The position numbers and the translations under genes were made by a program. Shown in pieces: positions 1 to 9,186 of a DNA stretch of 64,000 bases. Within the stretch, counting starts at the first letter, position 1. Every line of letters starts with the position of its first letter. The notes beneath the pieces are model-generated. The model did no database searches, was not told the DNA's origin, and saw only the letters and a list, made by a program, of their open reading frames with translations. Source of the DNA: Blasia pusilla (lineage: Eukaryota > Marchantiophyta > Marchantiopsida > Blasiales); NCBI GenBank assembly GCA_050084515.1, contig CM114273.1, positions 23,312,001 to 23,376,000 on the forward strand, written 5' to 3'.

Positions 1-372
1 GCATATGTCGAGTACAATGTTGGGGGCGGCCACGATGGTGTACCGTGCTCCGCTATTTTCTACTTCCGATGTTATGACATTAGGAGGTATGCCCACCGAG
101 GTGTTCTAGCTGGGCGCTATGCCATGTGAGCGTGGAACTGGAGTTCCTACATCACGTTCAAAGGTGATTTTAGAGGAGGTGATGGACCTGCCCTTGGAGC
201 GGATGCTCGGGCAGTCCACGTCAGATGCATGGCAGGCTATGGCTGCTAGGTTGGCGGAGATGCCTGCTAGACCCGCGATAGAGTGTGCCATTGCCTGTCT
301 AGGTGTTGTGTTGCTGGATAAACGGAGATAGGTCTTCCAGTTGGTGAGCCCCAAAGAGATGCAAAGGTGGTG

Positions 373-618
373 TCGGATTATGTGGTGCATCCCAAAGCCC
401 CCGATTATGTGGTGCATCCCCCTCTAGGATGCACCACATAATCGGGTGATGCCTCTTTGGGGCTCGACTGAGGAGCTTCGACGCTTAGCCATTGAGCATG
501 TGCAGACTGCGTGGAGCGAGAAGTTTGCACCAGAGTGTGATGGGTCAGAGGAACCCCAGGTAGGCAGGAGTGCTGCTATGATCCCTTTGGACACCACCCC
601 GATTATGTGGTGCATCCC
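373..618. repeat. Short repeat in three direct copies plus one inverted copy forming a 20-bp hairpin
   Basis: An almost identical segment reading about CGATTATGTGGTGCATCC occurs at about 373-393, 400-420 and 597-617, and in reverse complement at 427-446. The copies at 400-419 and 427-446 form a perfect 20-bp stem around a 7-nt loop. In one frame the direct copies encode the peptide PIMWCIP. The segment lies just upstream of methyltransferase motif I and has no known counterpart in gypsy elements. Confidence 0.85.
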
Positions 619-1590
619 AGAGGAGTGTATTCGGGTTTTGGATCTCTTTGGAGGGATTAGCACTGGGTTAGGTGCTATTTTTCACGCAGGAGTGCACGTG
701 CAATAGTACTTGTATGTGGAGATTGATGATGTTGCGAGGCGCGCTTCACTTCACCATGTGGCGCAGTTACGCCTCCGTTTTCCCGACTTATTATCAACGT
801 CTGCCATTTAGGGTTACCAAAGTTCCCTACCAAGGGACATTTCATTGTTGGGGGCGCAGGACTTGGAGCGGATAGGGACCATAGACTTGGTCATTGTTGG
901 TTGGCCATGTCAGGGCCAATCAAGTGCTGGATGGGATAGCGGATTAGCTGACTCTCGGTCCATGTTATTTTGGAAGATGACGCAGATCTTGTGACACTTG
1001 CAGGAGCATTAGTCTCGTCCTCTAGCATACATTCTGGAGAATGTACCGATTTTGGGCGATTCGAGGTCGCGTGTGGAGACGAGTGCACATCAGGTTTGCG
1101 CATGGATTGGCCCGACAGTTTTGTTGGATGCAACGAGTGTGGGTTCATGAGCACATCGCCTGCGTCTTTGGTGGACCAACTTGGTACCACACAAGGTGTT
1201 GCGGAGGGCATATGCAAGATTGGAGCGCCTCTCCGATTTGTTGGTGGATTCTATATTGGATCCGGGCCTTCGATCATAGGTAGTGAGGCACGATGATTGA
1301 CCACAATTGATTGTGGTCAACAGGATTGGCATGCCACGGGCAGCCTTTCCCACATTGGTGAGTTTTTTAGCTTCCTATGCATTCAAGGAGGGTGGACCTA
1401 GCTTGGTTTGGGATGACCAGGTACAGAGGTTGATGGAGCCCAACGCCGATTAGCGAGAGCGAGCGATGGGATTCCCCACAAGAGTGATGGCAGTACCGTC
1501 ACTATCGGAGGCATCACGACGCCATGTCTTGGATCAGGCGATGGATCTGAATTATTTGACATGGATTTTCAGCTTAGGAATAGTTGAGCA
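446..1590 (+). pseudogene. C5-cytosine DNA methyltransferase domain of the retrotransposon, DNMT3-like, broken
   Basis: The catalytic motifs of 5-methylcytosine methyltransferases appear in the correct order. Motif I (S-adenosylmethionine binding) is VLDLFGGISTG at about 635-667. Motif II is VEIDD near 717. Motif IV is GWPCQGQS, with the catalytic Pro-Cys-Gln at 905-913. Motif VI is YILENVP at 1028-1048. A motif VIII-like AHRLRLWWTN lies at 1151-1180, and C-terminal motifs IX/X include ERAMGFP and RRHVLDQAMDLN at about 1455-1560. The family transfers a methyl group to C5 of cytosine in DNA. Several stops and at least two frame changes interrupt the reading, including a TGA at 1148-1150 where CGA (Arg) is expected in motif VIII. 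The FGGISTGL form and motif spacing look closer to DNMT3/DRM-type than to DNMT1 or bacterial enzymes, but that placement is a judgement by eye. Confidence 0.8.
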
Positions 1591-1989
1591 CTGTTGTTTC
1601 AGGATGCGACATATCACAGCAATTGTGTTGGTGAGCCCCATGCCTACCGAAACGGTGGAGGCAGTGGCTCGGGGCGAGACCCGAGGAGATCGACACATCA
1701 GGGGTGATCGAGAGAGACACCCTTGGACTTCTTGGGATGTTTTGCAGATACGCCAAGAGCTGGTAGCCACAGCATCGAGTGTGGTTCCGGGTACTGCAAA
1801 TGGAGATATGATTTTGCAGTTGGTTGTAGGGGAGCAGTCGAGTTTTGTTGTCCGAGACGGGGTTGCACCATAACAACCACCGACACCCGCGCCGGAGAGT
1901 CCTACCGTAGTCATGACGGAGACTTGGGAGCCAAATATATGGGCCCTAAGTTGATAGGAGGAGAGCGGCGCTGGATACACCAGTTCCTA

Positions 1990-2850
1990 AGGAGTTATAA
2001 GAGTTATTTTGCATTTAATATGCATGATTTGGGTACTTTGAAGGGTCCAAGGATCCGCATTGAGTTGTCAAGTGACACGTCGATCTTCCGACGACCCTAC
2101 AGGTACAATGATATGGAGAGGGCTCTGATTCAGAGTAGGAGTCAAGACTTGGTTGGAGCAGGACTAGTGGAGATGTCGCATGGAGAGAATGCATCTGCCA
2201 CTGTCATGCCCGCCAAGAAGGATGTGCATGGCAACTGGATGGATAGGCGGATGTGTGGAGATTACCGACCTGTCAATCGGCAGATGAAGTCCGATAGGTA
2301 TGCTTTGATAGGTAGATCTTTGATACAAAGATCTTCAGTTCGTTAGATCTTTGAGCCGGATACCATCAACTCTCTATCAGATTGGAGGACAGACGTAAGA
2401 AGGCATTTTGGGGCATCAATCCTCACGGGGAGGATTGTTTGTACCTGTGGCGGTTCTTACCATTCGGGTTAAAGAACGCCCTGACTGAGTTTCAGAGGGT
2501 CATGGACGGGATCTTAGCAAGCCTGTATTTTGCTAGGTGTTATATTGATGACATCGTAGTCTTTAGCGCAACGGTTGAGGAGCATGAGCGACATCCAGAG
2601 GAGATGTTACATGGCCTGAAGCTACATCCATGCAAGTGCAAGTTCTTCTGTGACCAGATTGAGTACTTGGGTCATATGATATGCCCAAGTGGCCTTGGTG
2701 TGCAGCAGACAAAGGTAGAGGCTATTTCACGCATTCTTTGTCCTACAGATGTGAGTCGAGTTCGTACATTCATGGGATTGGCGAACTTCTATCAACCATA
2801 CGTCAAGGGTTTCAGCTCGATTGCAAGTCGTTGACCTTGCTGACCAAGGT
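1990..2850 (+). pseudogene. Gypsy reverse transcriptase, broken
   Basis: Diagnostic gypsy RT segments are present: a connection segment ending in FRRPYRYND with GAGLVE, then RRMCGDYRPVNR, then SSLDL and AGYHQL (one TGA between them at about 2357), FLPFGLKNA, and the catalytic YIDDIVVFS with YIDD at 2541-2552. The thumb-side YLGHMI and FMGLANFYQPYVKGFSSIA follow. Stops near 2344 and 2357 and at 2832 break the frame. The enzyme copies the element RNA into cDNA; this copy cannot be functional. Confidence 0.92.
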
Positions 2851-2873
2851 GGATCAAGAGTGGTACTTGGGGG

Positions 2874-3608
2874 ATGAGCAGGAGAGCATTTCAGATGCTT
2901 AAGGACATATTGACGTCCGCGCCCATAGTGAGGAGACTGATCAAGGGGCGTCCTTTCCAGTTGCATACTGATTGGAGCATGTTGGGGCTTGGAGCCGTGC
3001 TCACCCAACATGACGAGGATAGTAGAGAGTTTGTGGTGGCTTACGCTAGTCGCTCAAACAACGCTGCAGAGGCGAAGTACAACTTGTATGAGAGTGAGTG
3101 CTTGGCTACAATGTGGGCTGTCGTACATTTCAAACGTTATCAATTCAAAAATCCCTGTACCATCATTACTGATTATCAGCCACTTAAGTGGTTGATGGAG
3201 TCCGACCAGCTTATAGGGAAGCTTGCAAGGTGGGCTCTTTTATTGCAAGAGTATGACTCCCACGTGCTGCATAGAACTAGGATGCTTATCCAGGATGCAC
3301 ATGGTTTGAGCCGTAACCCATGCCCGAGTCAGCGAGATGCAAGTGGGGCTCGTTGGCATTGTGAGAGTGATGAGGAGTTGGTGCCAGGATGGCATGCGTC
3401 AGCCTATTTGGTCTTCTTGGCTATGGAGAGCCAGATTGCTGAGATTTTGATGGCGAGGTCTGATGGAGAGTCCTTAGATCCACAGGCCCATGAGGTGACG
3501 AGTGGTGGCCGAGACATTCACGACGATGGAGTGGTCTTGGAGTACCTACGTACTGGGATCGTCAGGAACACAGTGGGTGCTAGAGAGCGGGATCAGATCC
3601 TACAATGA
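2874..3608 (+). pseudogene. Gypsy RNase H and linker to integrase
   Basis: The longest open stretch of the element (about 244 codons). It begins in the RT/RNase H tether (FQMLKDILTSAPI), then RNase H with FQLHTDWSMLGLGAVLTQ, FVVAYASRSNN, ESECLATMWAVVHFKRY and the late motif ITDYQPLKWLMES. LARWALLLQEYD and a degenerate DAHGLSRNP end the domain at about 3320. It lies just downstream of the RT stop at 2832. The remaining about 90 codons are the low-conservation linker that precedes the integrase zinc-binding domain. Confidence 0.88.
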
Positions 3609-3639
3609 GCCAGACAATTCCGGTGGGAGGAGACACATA

Positions 3640-4965
3640 TGTTGCGAGTATGGGAGGAGGGTAGAGTGCGTGTAGTGCCTCATTCTTCGCAGAGAGCACG
3701 TTTGGTGCGTCATGCCCACAAGACCATTCCATTATTCATGATTATCAGAGATGAGGAATTCAGCAGTTTGATTTTCTACCCAATCCTAGACTCGACATGT
3801 AGTGCACAAGTCATAGACAGCCATTACATACCAATCCAGCACTCCATTCTCGTACATGGTGATATTTTGATGACATCAGGTGGGAGTTGGATCATTTTGG
3901 AGTGAAGCGGACGTACACCTTGCTCCAGATTCAGTATTAGTGGTGAGGCATGCAGACTGACGTTCAGTAGTTTGTTGTCAGATGCATAGTGTGTGATTGA
4001 GTCCGAGCATCGTTCAATGGTCCAACTCCACAATTGCATCCACTTCCGATTATGGGTGTAGGTTACAGATGGAGTTTGGATTTTGCAAGACCTTTGCCTT
4101 CGACAGAGCGCCAAAGTCGTTATGTGTTTGTGATGGTCGAGCACTTCTCAAAGTAGATAGACTTGGTTGCATTGCTTGACAAAGCAAGTGAGGGAATAGC
4201 TTATGCCTTCCTAGATTGAGTGCTGAGTCATTACGGTGCACCAGCTGAGGTGTTGACAGAAGAGGGTACAGAGTTTCAAGGGGAGTTCGGGCCTTGTGTG
4301 ATTAGGCATTGATCGACCACCGCACCACTTCGCGAGATCATCTTGAGGCAGATGGACTAGCGAAGAGGGTTGTGCACACGGTGAAGAGAGGATTACGCAA
4401 GTATTTCTTGCACATAGGTCACTTAGGAGATTGGGACCTTCAATTGCCGTGGTTGGCGATGGGATACAGATTCAGCTGACAAGCATCCTTAGCGTCTTTC
4501 TCACCGTACTTGCTGCTTTATGGTCGTGAGCCAGATTTACCTGCGGCCATTCGTCGAGATGTTGGTGAGGTGTTGAACCTTGATGACCCTAATGTATGGA
4601 TGAGAGCATGTTCACAGAGGGCTGAGTTGTTCTGGAGAGTGATACCCATGGCGTTTGAGAACTTGGCGATTGTGCAGCATCGAGATACATTGAGGTATGC
4701 GACTATTTGGGAGGAGAGGGGATTATCGACCTACTATCCAAAGTTTTCATCAGGGAGACTATGTCTACTTGTAGCAGACGGCACCCACAACATTGGATAT
4801 GACTGCAGGGCGCACCTTCTTGAGAGTGCGTGAGGTTTTTCCATCATGTGTTCTCTTATTGGAGGAACGTGATGGTATGGTTTGGAAGGACCATGTGCAT
4901 AACTATGCGCCGTGTCACCTTCTGAACATTGACGGTATAGTTGATCCGAGCTTAGCAATAGTTCT
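3640..4965 (+). pseudogene. Gypsy integrase region, multiply broken
   Basis: A weak HHCC-like start (RARLVRHAHKTI at about 3690-3728) is followed by core fragments: the first catalytic-Asp strand reads WSLDFARPLPS around 4070-4095, then YVFVMVEHFSK at about 4120, and the second Asp region HYGAPAEVLTEEGTEFQGEF near 4230-4285, where GTEF corresponds to the DNGxEF motif of the family. LLYGREPDLP (from about 4513) is the usual C-terminal core end. A C-terminal segment (FLRVREVFPS and CAPCHL-like) runs to about 4935. There are many stops and frame changes. Integrase inserts the element cDNA into the genome. Confidence 0.8.
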
Positions 4966-4978
4966 TGCATGCTTGCGA

Positions 4979-5112
4979 TGTATGTTGTGTGGTTCTCCCG
5001 TGATGCAGCCATTGTGCTAGTCTATGATGGATGTTCGAGAGGATGTCATATGGCATGTCCGACGCCACCTCTCACTAGAGTTCTTCAGGGATGATGGATG
5101 TGTCTCATATGT
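4979..5112 (+). pseudogene. PHD-finger-like Cys/His cluster at the 3' end of the gypsy element
   Basis: After the integrase tail the sequence encodes C-x2-C (codons at 4979 and 4988). A one-frame jump leads into AAIVLVYDGCSRGCHMACPTPPLTRVLQ, written here as consecutive pieces AAIVLVYDGC, SRGCHMACP and TPPLTRVLQ, and then C-x2-C at 5101-5112. This is the C4-H-C3 layout of a PHD finger, including the H-x2-C step (His codon 5047, Cys codon 5056) and the TPPL turn. One expected Cys is Tyr (codon 5023), and a TGA precedes the last Cys pair. PHD fingers read histone tails, so an intact relative could bind chromatin. The assignment rests on ligand spacing only. Confidence 0.6.
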
Positions 5113-5287
5113 ACATAGAGTAGGTAGTTCTACATTCCGACTTGTGTCTGTGACATGGATGACAAGAAGGCGACTAACTATGGGCCCACATGAACACCCG
5201 ACCTTCTTGCTCTTACCGTCCAAGAGATGTATGTCATGGTAGGTAGGGATAGATTGCTATCTGGAGTTAGAGGGGCCTAACCACCAA

Positions 5288-6070
5288 TTAGGGGGGCAAT
5301 TGGAGATATTTTGGTACTTCTTGTCTCGTTGTTTGAATGCCATGAGTTAGCATGGGATCGTGCGTGTTTGTGTGTGTGTTCGGTGACAACGATGTATGTT
5401 GTGTAGCGATGTGTATGCGCACGATAATTGTAACGTCTTTTAGGATAGATCAGTCAGGTCTAGTAGAGCGCCTTCATGAGTAGTGGAGGATAGGCTAAAG
5501 AGGTTGAGAATAACGTGTTGAGGCCCCGGGAAACCTCAGAGAGCAGGTTTCCCCTTCGTTTTGGCTCATTTGGAACCATATTTATGAACTTATTATTTTC
5601 AATAAGTACCATTTTGGGTATATGGTCAAATTTCTATTTCTGGTAGATGGACCTTGACCTCCTACATCAGGTCAAGAGCCAAGGAGGTGACTTGGGAGCA
5701 TAGGTTACCATGGAGAGAGCTTTGGGGAGGGGAGGGATATACCTCAAGGGGAGAGAGCTTGAGAGCTCATTCTCTCTTTGTTGAACCTCTTGGCATGAGA
5801 CGGCGGAACTATGGTCTTGCTTGCCTTGTGTGTATAATCCAAGCCTCTTATTAAGAGAGTGGGTTTGGTTTGACATTGAGAGAGATATGTGAGAGTGTAC
5901 ACATTTGAGAGCTATGGTGTTAAGAGAGATTGGATCTTGATTTACAATTGGAGATATTTTGGTACTTCTTGTGTTGTTGTTTGGATGCCATAAGTTAGCA
6001 TGGGATTGTACGTGTTTGTATGTGTGTTCGGTGACAACAATGTATGTTGTGTAGCGATGTACATACGTAA
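5288..6070. repeat. LTR-like sequence with a 125-bp direct repeat
   Basis: A segment at about 5297-5423 beginning CAATTGGAGATATTTTGG recurs at about 5943-6069 with roughly 10 percent differences. The first copy follows a G-rich run (5288-5296) that could be the polypurine tract of the upstream element, so 5300-5943 may be one LTR, with the second copy the truncated start of another. The second copy ends abruptly where integrase code of a different gypsy element begins (about 6071). The stretch in between holds no convincing gene. Confidence 0.55.
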
Positions 6071-6800
6071 GACAGATGGGACTCATTGTTATCCTTAGTA
6101 GAGTTCTCACACAATAACTCCATGAACTCTTCCACTAAGGCCACGCCGTTCTTTTTAATGCATGACGAGCATCCCTTAATTGCTTCTAGTGTCATTCGAA
6201 AAGGGAAAAGTCTGAGGGAACCTGTAAAGGTAACTGGAGTTAATCAGTTTATGGACGAGATTCAAAAAGGGGTTCAACTAAGGAGAAGTTGGCTATTACT
6301 CAAAATCGATAAAAACAACATGTAGATGCTCATCGTTGAGATGTGAAGTTTTTTGAAGGGGATAAGGTTTGGTTAGCAACAACCAATTTATCATTAGTAG
6401 GAGTTCATAAGTTCAATCCTTGCTATATTTGGCCTTTCACTATCCTACAAAAAATGGGCGTCGTGGCATATAAGCTAAACCTACCGATGCATATGAAAAT
6501 CCGTCCGACGTTTCATGTCTCTCTTCTTTGACCATTTATTCCACAACCTAAGAGATTTGAGGACAATATTGTCACTCCATCACTACCTCAAATAGTCAAA
6601 GATAATGAAGAAATTGAATTGGAACGTATCTTGAAGAAATACACTCGGGGAGCTCATCACCAACGAGTTGAATACTTGGTCCAATGGAAAGGATATCCAC
6701 TATTTAAGGCCACATGCAAACCCTCAACCAACTTGGCCAATGCACTATTAATAGTGCAAGAGTTTGAAAGTTCTCATAATGAGGATGTTGTATCTTAAAT
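6071..6800 (+). mobile_element. Truncated chromodomain Ty3/gypsy (chromovirus) integrase tail
   Basis: The code begins inside the integrase core (LVEFSHNNSMNSSTKATPFF, 6086 onward) and continues with the GPY/F-type module FFEGDKVWLATTNL ... FTILQKMGVVAYKLNLP ... IRPTFHVSLL (6346-6530). A chromodomain follows: LERILKKYTRG, EYLVQWKGYP and the helix around TNLANALLIVQEFE (about 6615-6765). Chromodomains steer chromovirus integration to marked chromatin. RT and the integrase N-terminus are missing, and stops at 6325 and about 6528 interrupt it. It differs from the methyltransferase-bearing element and belongs to a separate family. Confidence 0.85.
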
Positions 6801-7434
6801 GGGGGAAGTTTGTAACCATCCTTTGTTAGTCATAGTTAAGTTAAAATCTATGACATGAAGTGCATAAGTGGGAAAGAATCAACCAAAAAGAGAAAAGACA
6901 AGATACATGAGATAAAAATGAGAGTGAGGTCAAAGGTTGGGGAAAAATAAGGATGAGTTTGAGATAAAGATGAGAGTGGGGCCATGGGTTGGTGAAAATA
7001 AGGATGAGGTTGAGATAAATATGAGAGTGGGACAATAGGTTGGTGAAAAGGAAGATAAGGATGAGATTGGGGGAGATGAGGTTGGGTCATTAGAGTCCAA
7101 AGGAGATTCTCTCATGATATGAGAGTAGGACACGTGGCATAAGGATAGATAAAGCTAATTTTTTTCTTCATTGTACCTATCTCTAAGTATATAAAAGAAG
7201 AAGAGAGGCCTTGAGGGGCATTCTACCTTTAAGCAACTCTGTAGTGGTTCCCTGAGCTGGAGAGTTACACCCTTTTTCTTGTCCATGTGACCCATTCATA
7301 TTTTGTAAGAGCATGATTGGTACATCAATCTTCAAACACAAACAATGTGGAGGTAGCCCCCGGAGGGCAACCACATATTCAAAAATTCAGTTGGATATAA
7401 ATGGCCCATCTATTGATTCAGAATAGAGTCAACA
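6797..7434 (+). mobile_element. Probable 3' LTR of the chromovirus
   Basis: A polypurine tract (AAATGGGGGAAG, 6797-6808) directly follows the chromodomain stop and precedes TG at 6811. The U3-like part contains three tandem copies of a 51-52 bp unit starting at about 6909, 6961 and 7012. A strong TATA box (TATATAAAAG, 7189-7198) follows, as expected upstream of the LTR transcription start. The right end is uncertain; a CA at 7433-7434 is one candidate. Confidence 0.6.
6909..7065. repeat. Three tandem 52-bp units
   Basis: Units begin GAGATAAA-ATGAGAGTG and contain GGTTGG(T/G)GAAAA(TA)AAGGATGAG. Starts are near 6909, 6961 and 7012, with about 10-15 percent divergence. They sit in the presumed U3 upstream of the LTR TATA box, the usual place for repeated enhancer elements. 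Confidence 0.8.
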
Positions 7435-7499
7435 CTAAGGTATATATGTTCCTATACCAATATTTAAAGAATTAGTGAGAAAAAGTACAATTCGATTAG

Positions 7500-9050
7500 T
7501 ACCCAAAAGTATCTAAAAAAATTGGTTTCTTAAATAAATATGCAATTTGAGTTTTATCCGTCCACGAAAGAGTGACATGACATCAACATCTCTATTCCTC
7601 AATGTCGAAAGAGTCGTATCTCTCAAGAAGTTAATGTCATGGAATCAATTGGGAGATATCCCATAGATAACATCAATAAGATTTCATATTTTATTACTCT
7701 TAGTAACCATTTCACGATAATTATGTAAAGTCTTCTCCCAAAGGAGGTTGCAAAGGTATGTGACCCTCTTCCACCTCTAATAACCAATCAACAGAAGCTT
7801 GTTGTTTGGCACCCAAATGACCTTCCAACCTTTAAACTCGCATGTTTGTCATTAATTTAACCTTTCCATAAGGCCATAGAGATATCCTCTTTATAATGGC
7901 TTGGATTATTTGTGGACGATTCCCATGACGAACAGCAATGCAAGACTTTACGAAAGTGACCACCGAATATTATGAGTTTGCGGCCAAATGGTATTTGTCG
8001 TAGATCATTGGAGACTACTTCCATGATATCTTGTAAAATGCAATTCACTGCCTCAAATGCATGATGATGAACCATAGGTGCTTTGTCTCATATAATGAGC
8101 ATCGCGACACAGATTAAGCGCGGTGCATCACTATTGACTGATAAACTACAAATGACATATGAAAGTAGATTAAAATTTGTAATACTTGCAGATATTAACA
8201 TTTATATATTAACACAATTGTAATTGGATAATATTAAGTGTATATGGAACTTACTTGCAAGTAAACCTCTCATGAAGATTGATGGGGATCCTGAAACATG
8301 AATGTGCAGTACGTCTTCCATCTAATAGTAGAGCAACTATTCCGGAGGATGCTATAGCCAAAGTTAGACCTCTTGCACACTTTACACTAGCAAGGAGAAG
8401 ATTGTATAAGAATGTCTTTCCTCTTCCACCTAGCTTATCAATGAAAAAAACTTTTGGAGATGGTGGAACATTCGTGCATATTTGATCGATTTCATCATGA
8501 ATAACATCCCAAATAACATGTTTTCCTTCATTCAAACACACTTTTCCCAATTGTGCTTATTCATACAACTCCTCGGTATCATATTACAACTCTTCTTCCT
8601 CTAAATATGAATCTGAGTGAAGGCTTTGTAAATTAGCTTGAGGCGTGTATGGAAAATCAAACAATTTCTTTCCTTGATCTTGCAAATAATAATTCACTTC
8701 CAACAACGTAGTATTAATGATAGCATCATCAACGTGAAGATTAGGAATTCTTGCTTTCTACAATGGAAAAGTCCCAACATATGTAGAAACCACAATCAGT
8801 TTGTTTAATGCTCAGTAGAATATAGTATAAAGAAGGACTCAATTATATAAGGAATGGTAGAAATTAAACGAGGGCTTTCCTGACGTAATTCATGTAGGGG
8901 ATCTTCAATTAGTGGGACCAAGAATTGATTCCATAGTGCTACAAGTTGAGCATGAATGTTATAAGCTAAAAAGATTGCAAATAAACGGCGTAATGAAGAA
9001 GCCGTACGGATCAAAGAAGCTTATTTGAAGCAAGAAAATACTTCCCTCCC
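7500..9050 (-). pseudogene. Helitron PIF1-like helicase domain, broken
   Basis: From right to left on the minus strand: SSLRRLFAIFL (about 9000), a Walker A region FIDKLGGRGKTFLYNLL (about 8450-8398), IASSGIVALLLDGRRTAHSCFRIP (about 8355-8285), a Walker B region with APMVHHHAFEAVNCILQDIM (about 8090-8015) and FGGHFRKV (near 7960), then TNMRV ... DWLLEVEEGHIP (about 7850-7770). The family unwinds DNA ahead of the Rep-nicked strand. The DEAP box reads DKAP after a stop, and GGDFRQ reads GGHFRK, so key acidic residues are lost as well as the frame. Confidence 0.82.
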
Positions 9051-9186
9051 ATCTTCAAGAAGTCCTAGTTGGATAGCAGTCTCTTTAAATGTAGAACATA
9101 ATACTTCGTTAACACTTCTCAAACATTTATATGTAGTTGCTCCTCAAACATAATGAAGGAGTAATCTCAACCAATGACATTCTTCT

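Larger units (their letters stand above)
1..5300 (+). mobile_element. Decayed Ty3/gypsy retrotransposon carrying a DNA methyltransferase
   Basis: The plus strand encodes, in order, a C5-cytosine methyltransferase domain (about 630-1590), gypsy-type reverse transcriptase (about 1990-2835), RNase H (about 2874-3345), an integrase region (about 3640-4960) and a PHD-like Cys/His cluster (4979-5112). The pol order RT-RNaseH-INT is that of Ty3/gypsy elements. Stops and frameshifts break every domain, so this copy is dead. The 5' LTR lies left of the window. A purine-rich run at 5288-5298 followed by sequence that recurs at 5943 suggests the 3' LTR starts near 5300. No clear gag zinc knuckle or aspartic protease was found between 1 and 2000; the part before 446 is probably degenerate gag. 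The identification is firm for pol and good for the methyltransferase. Confidence 0.9.
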
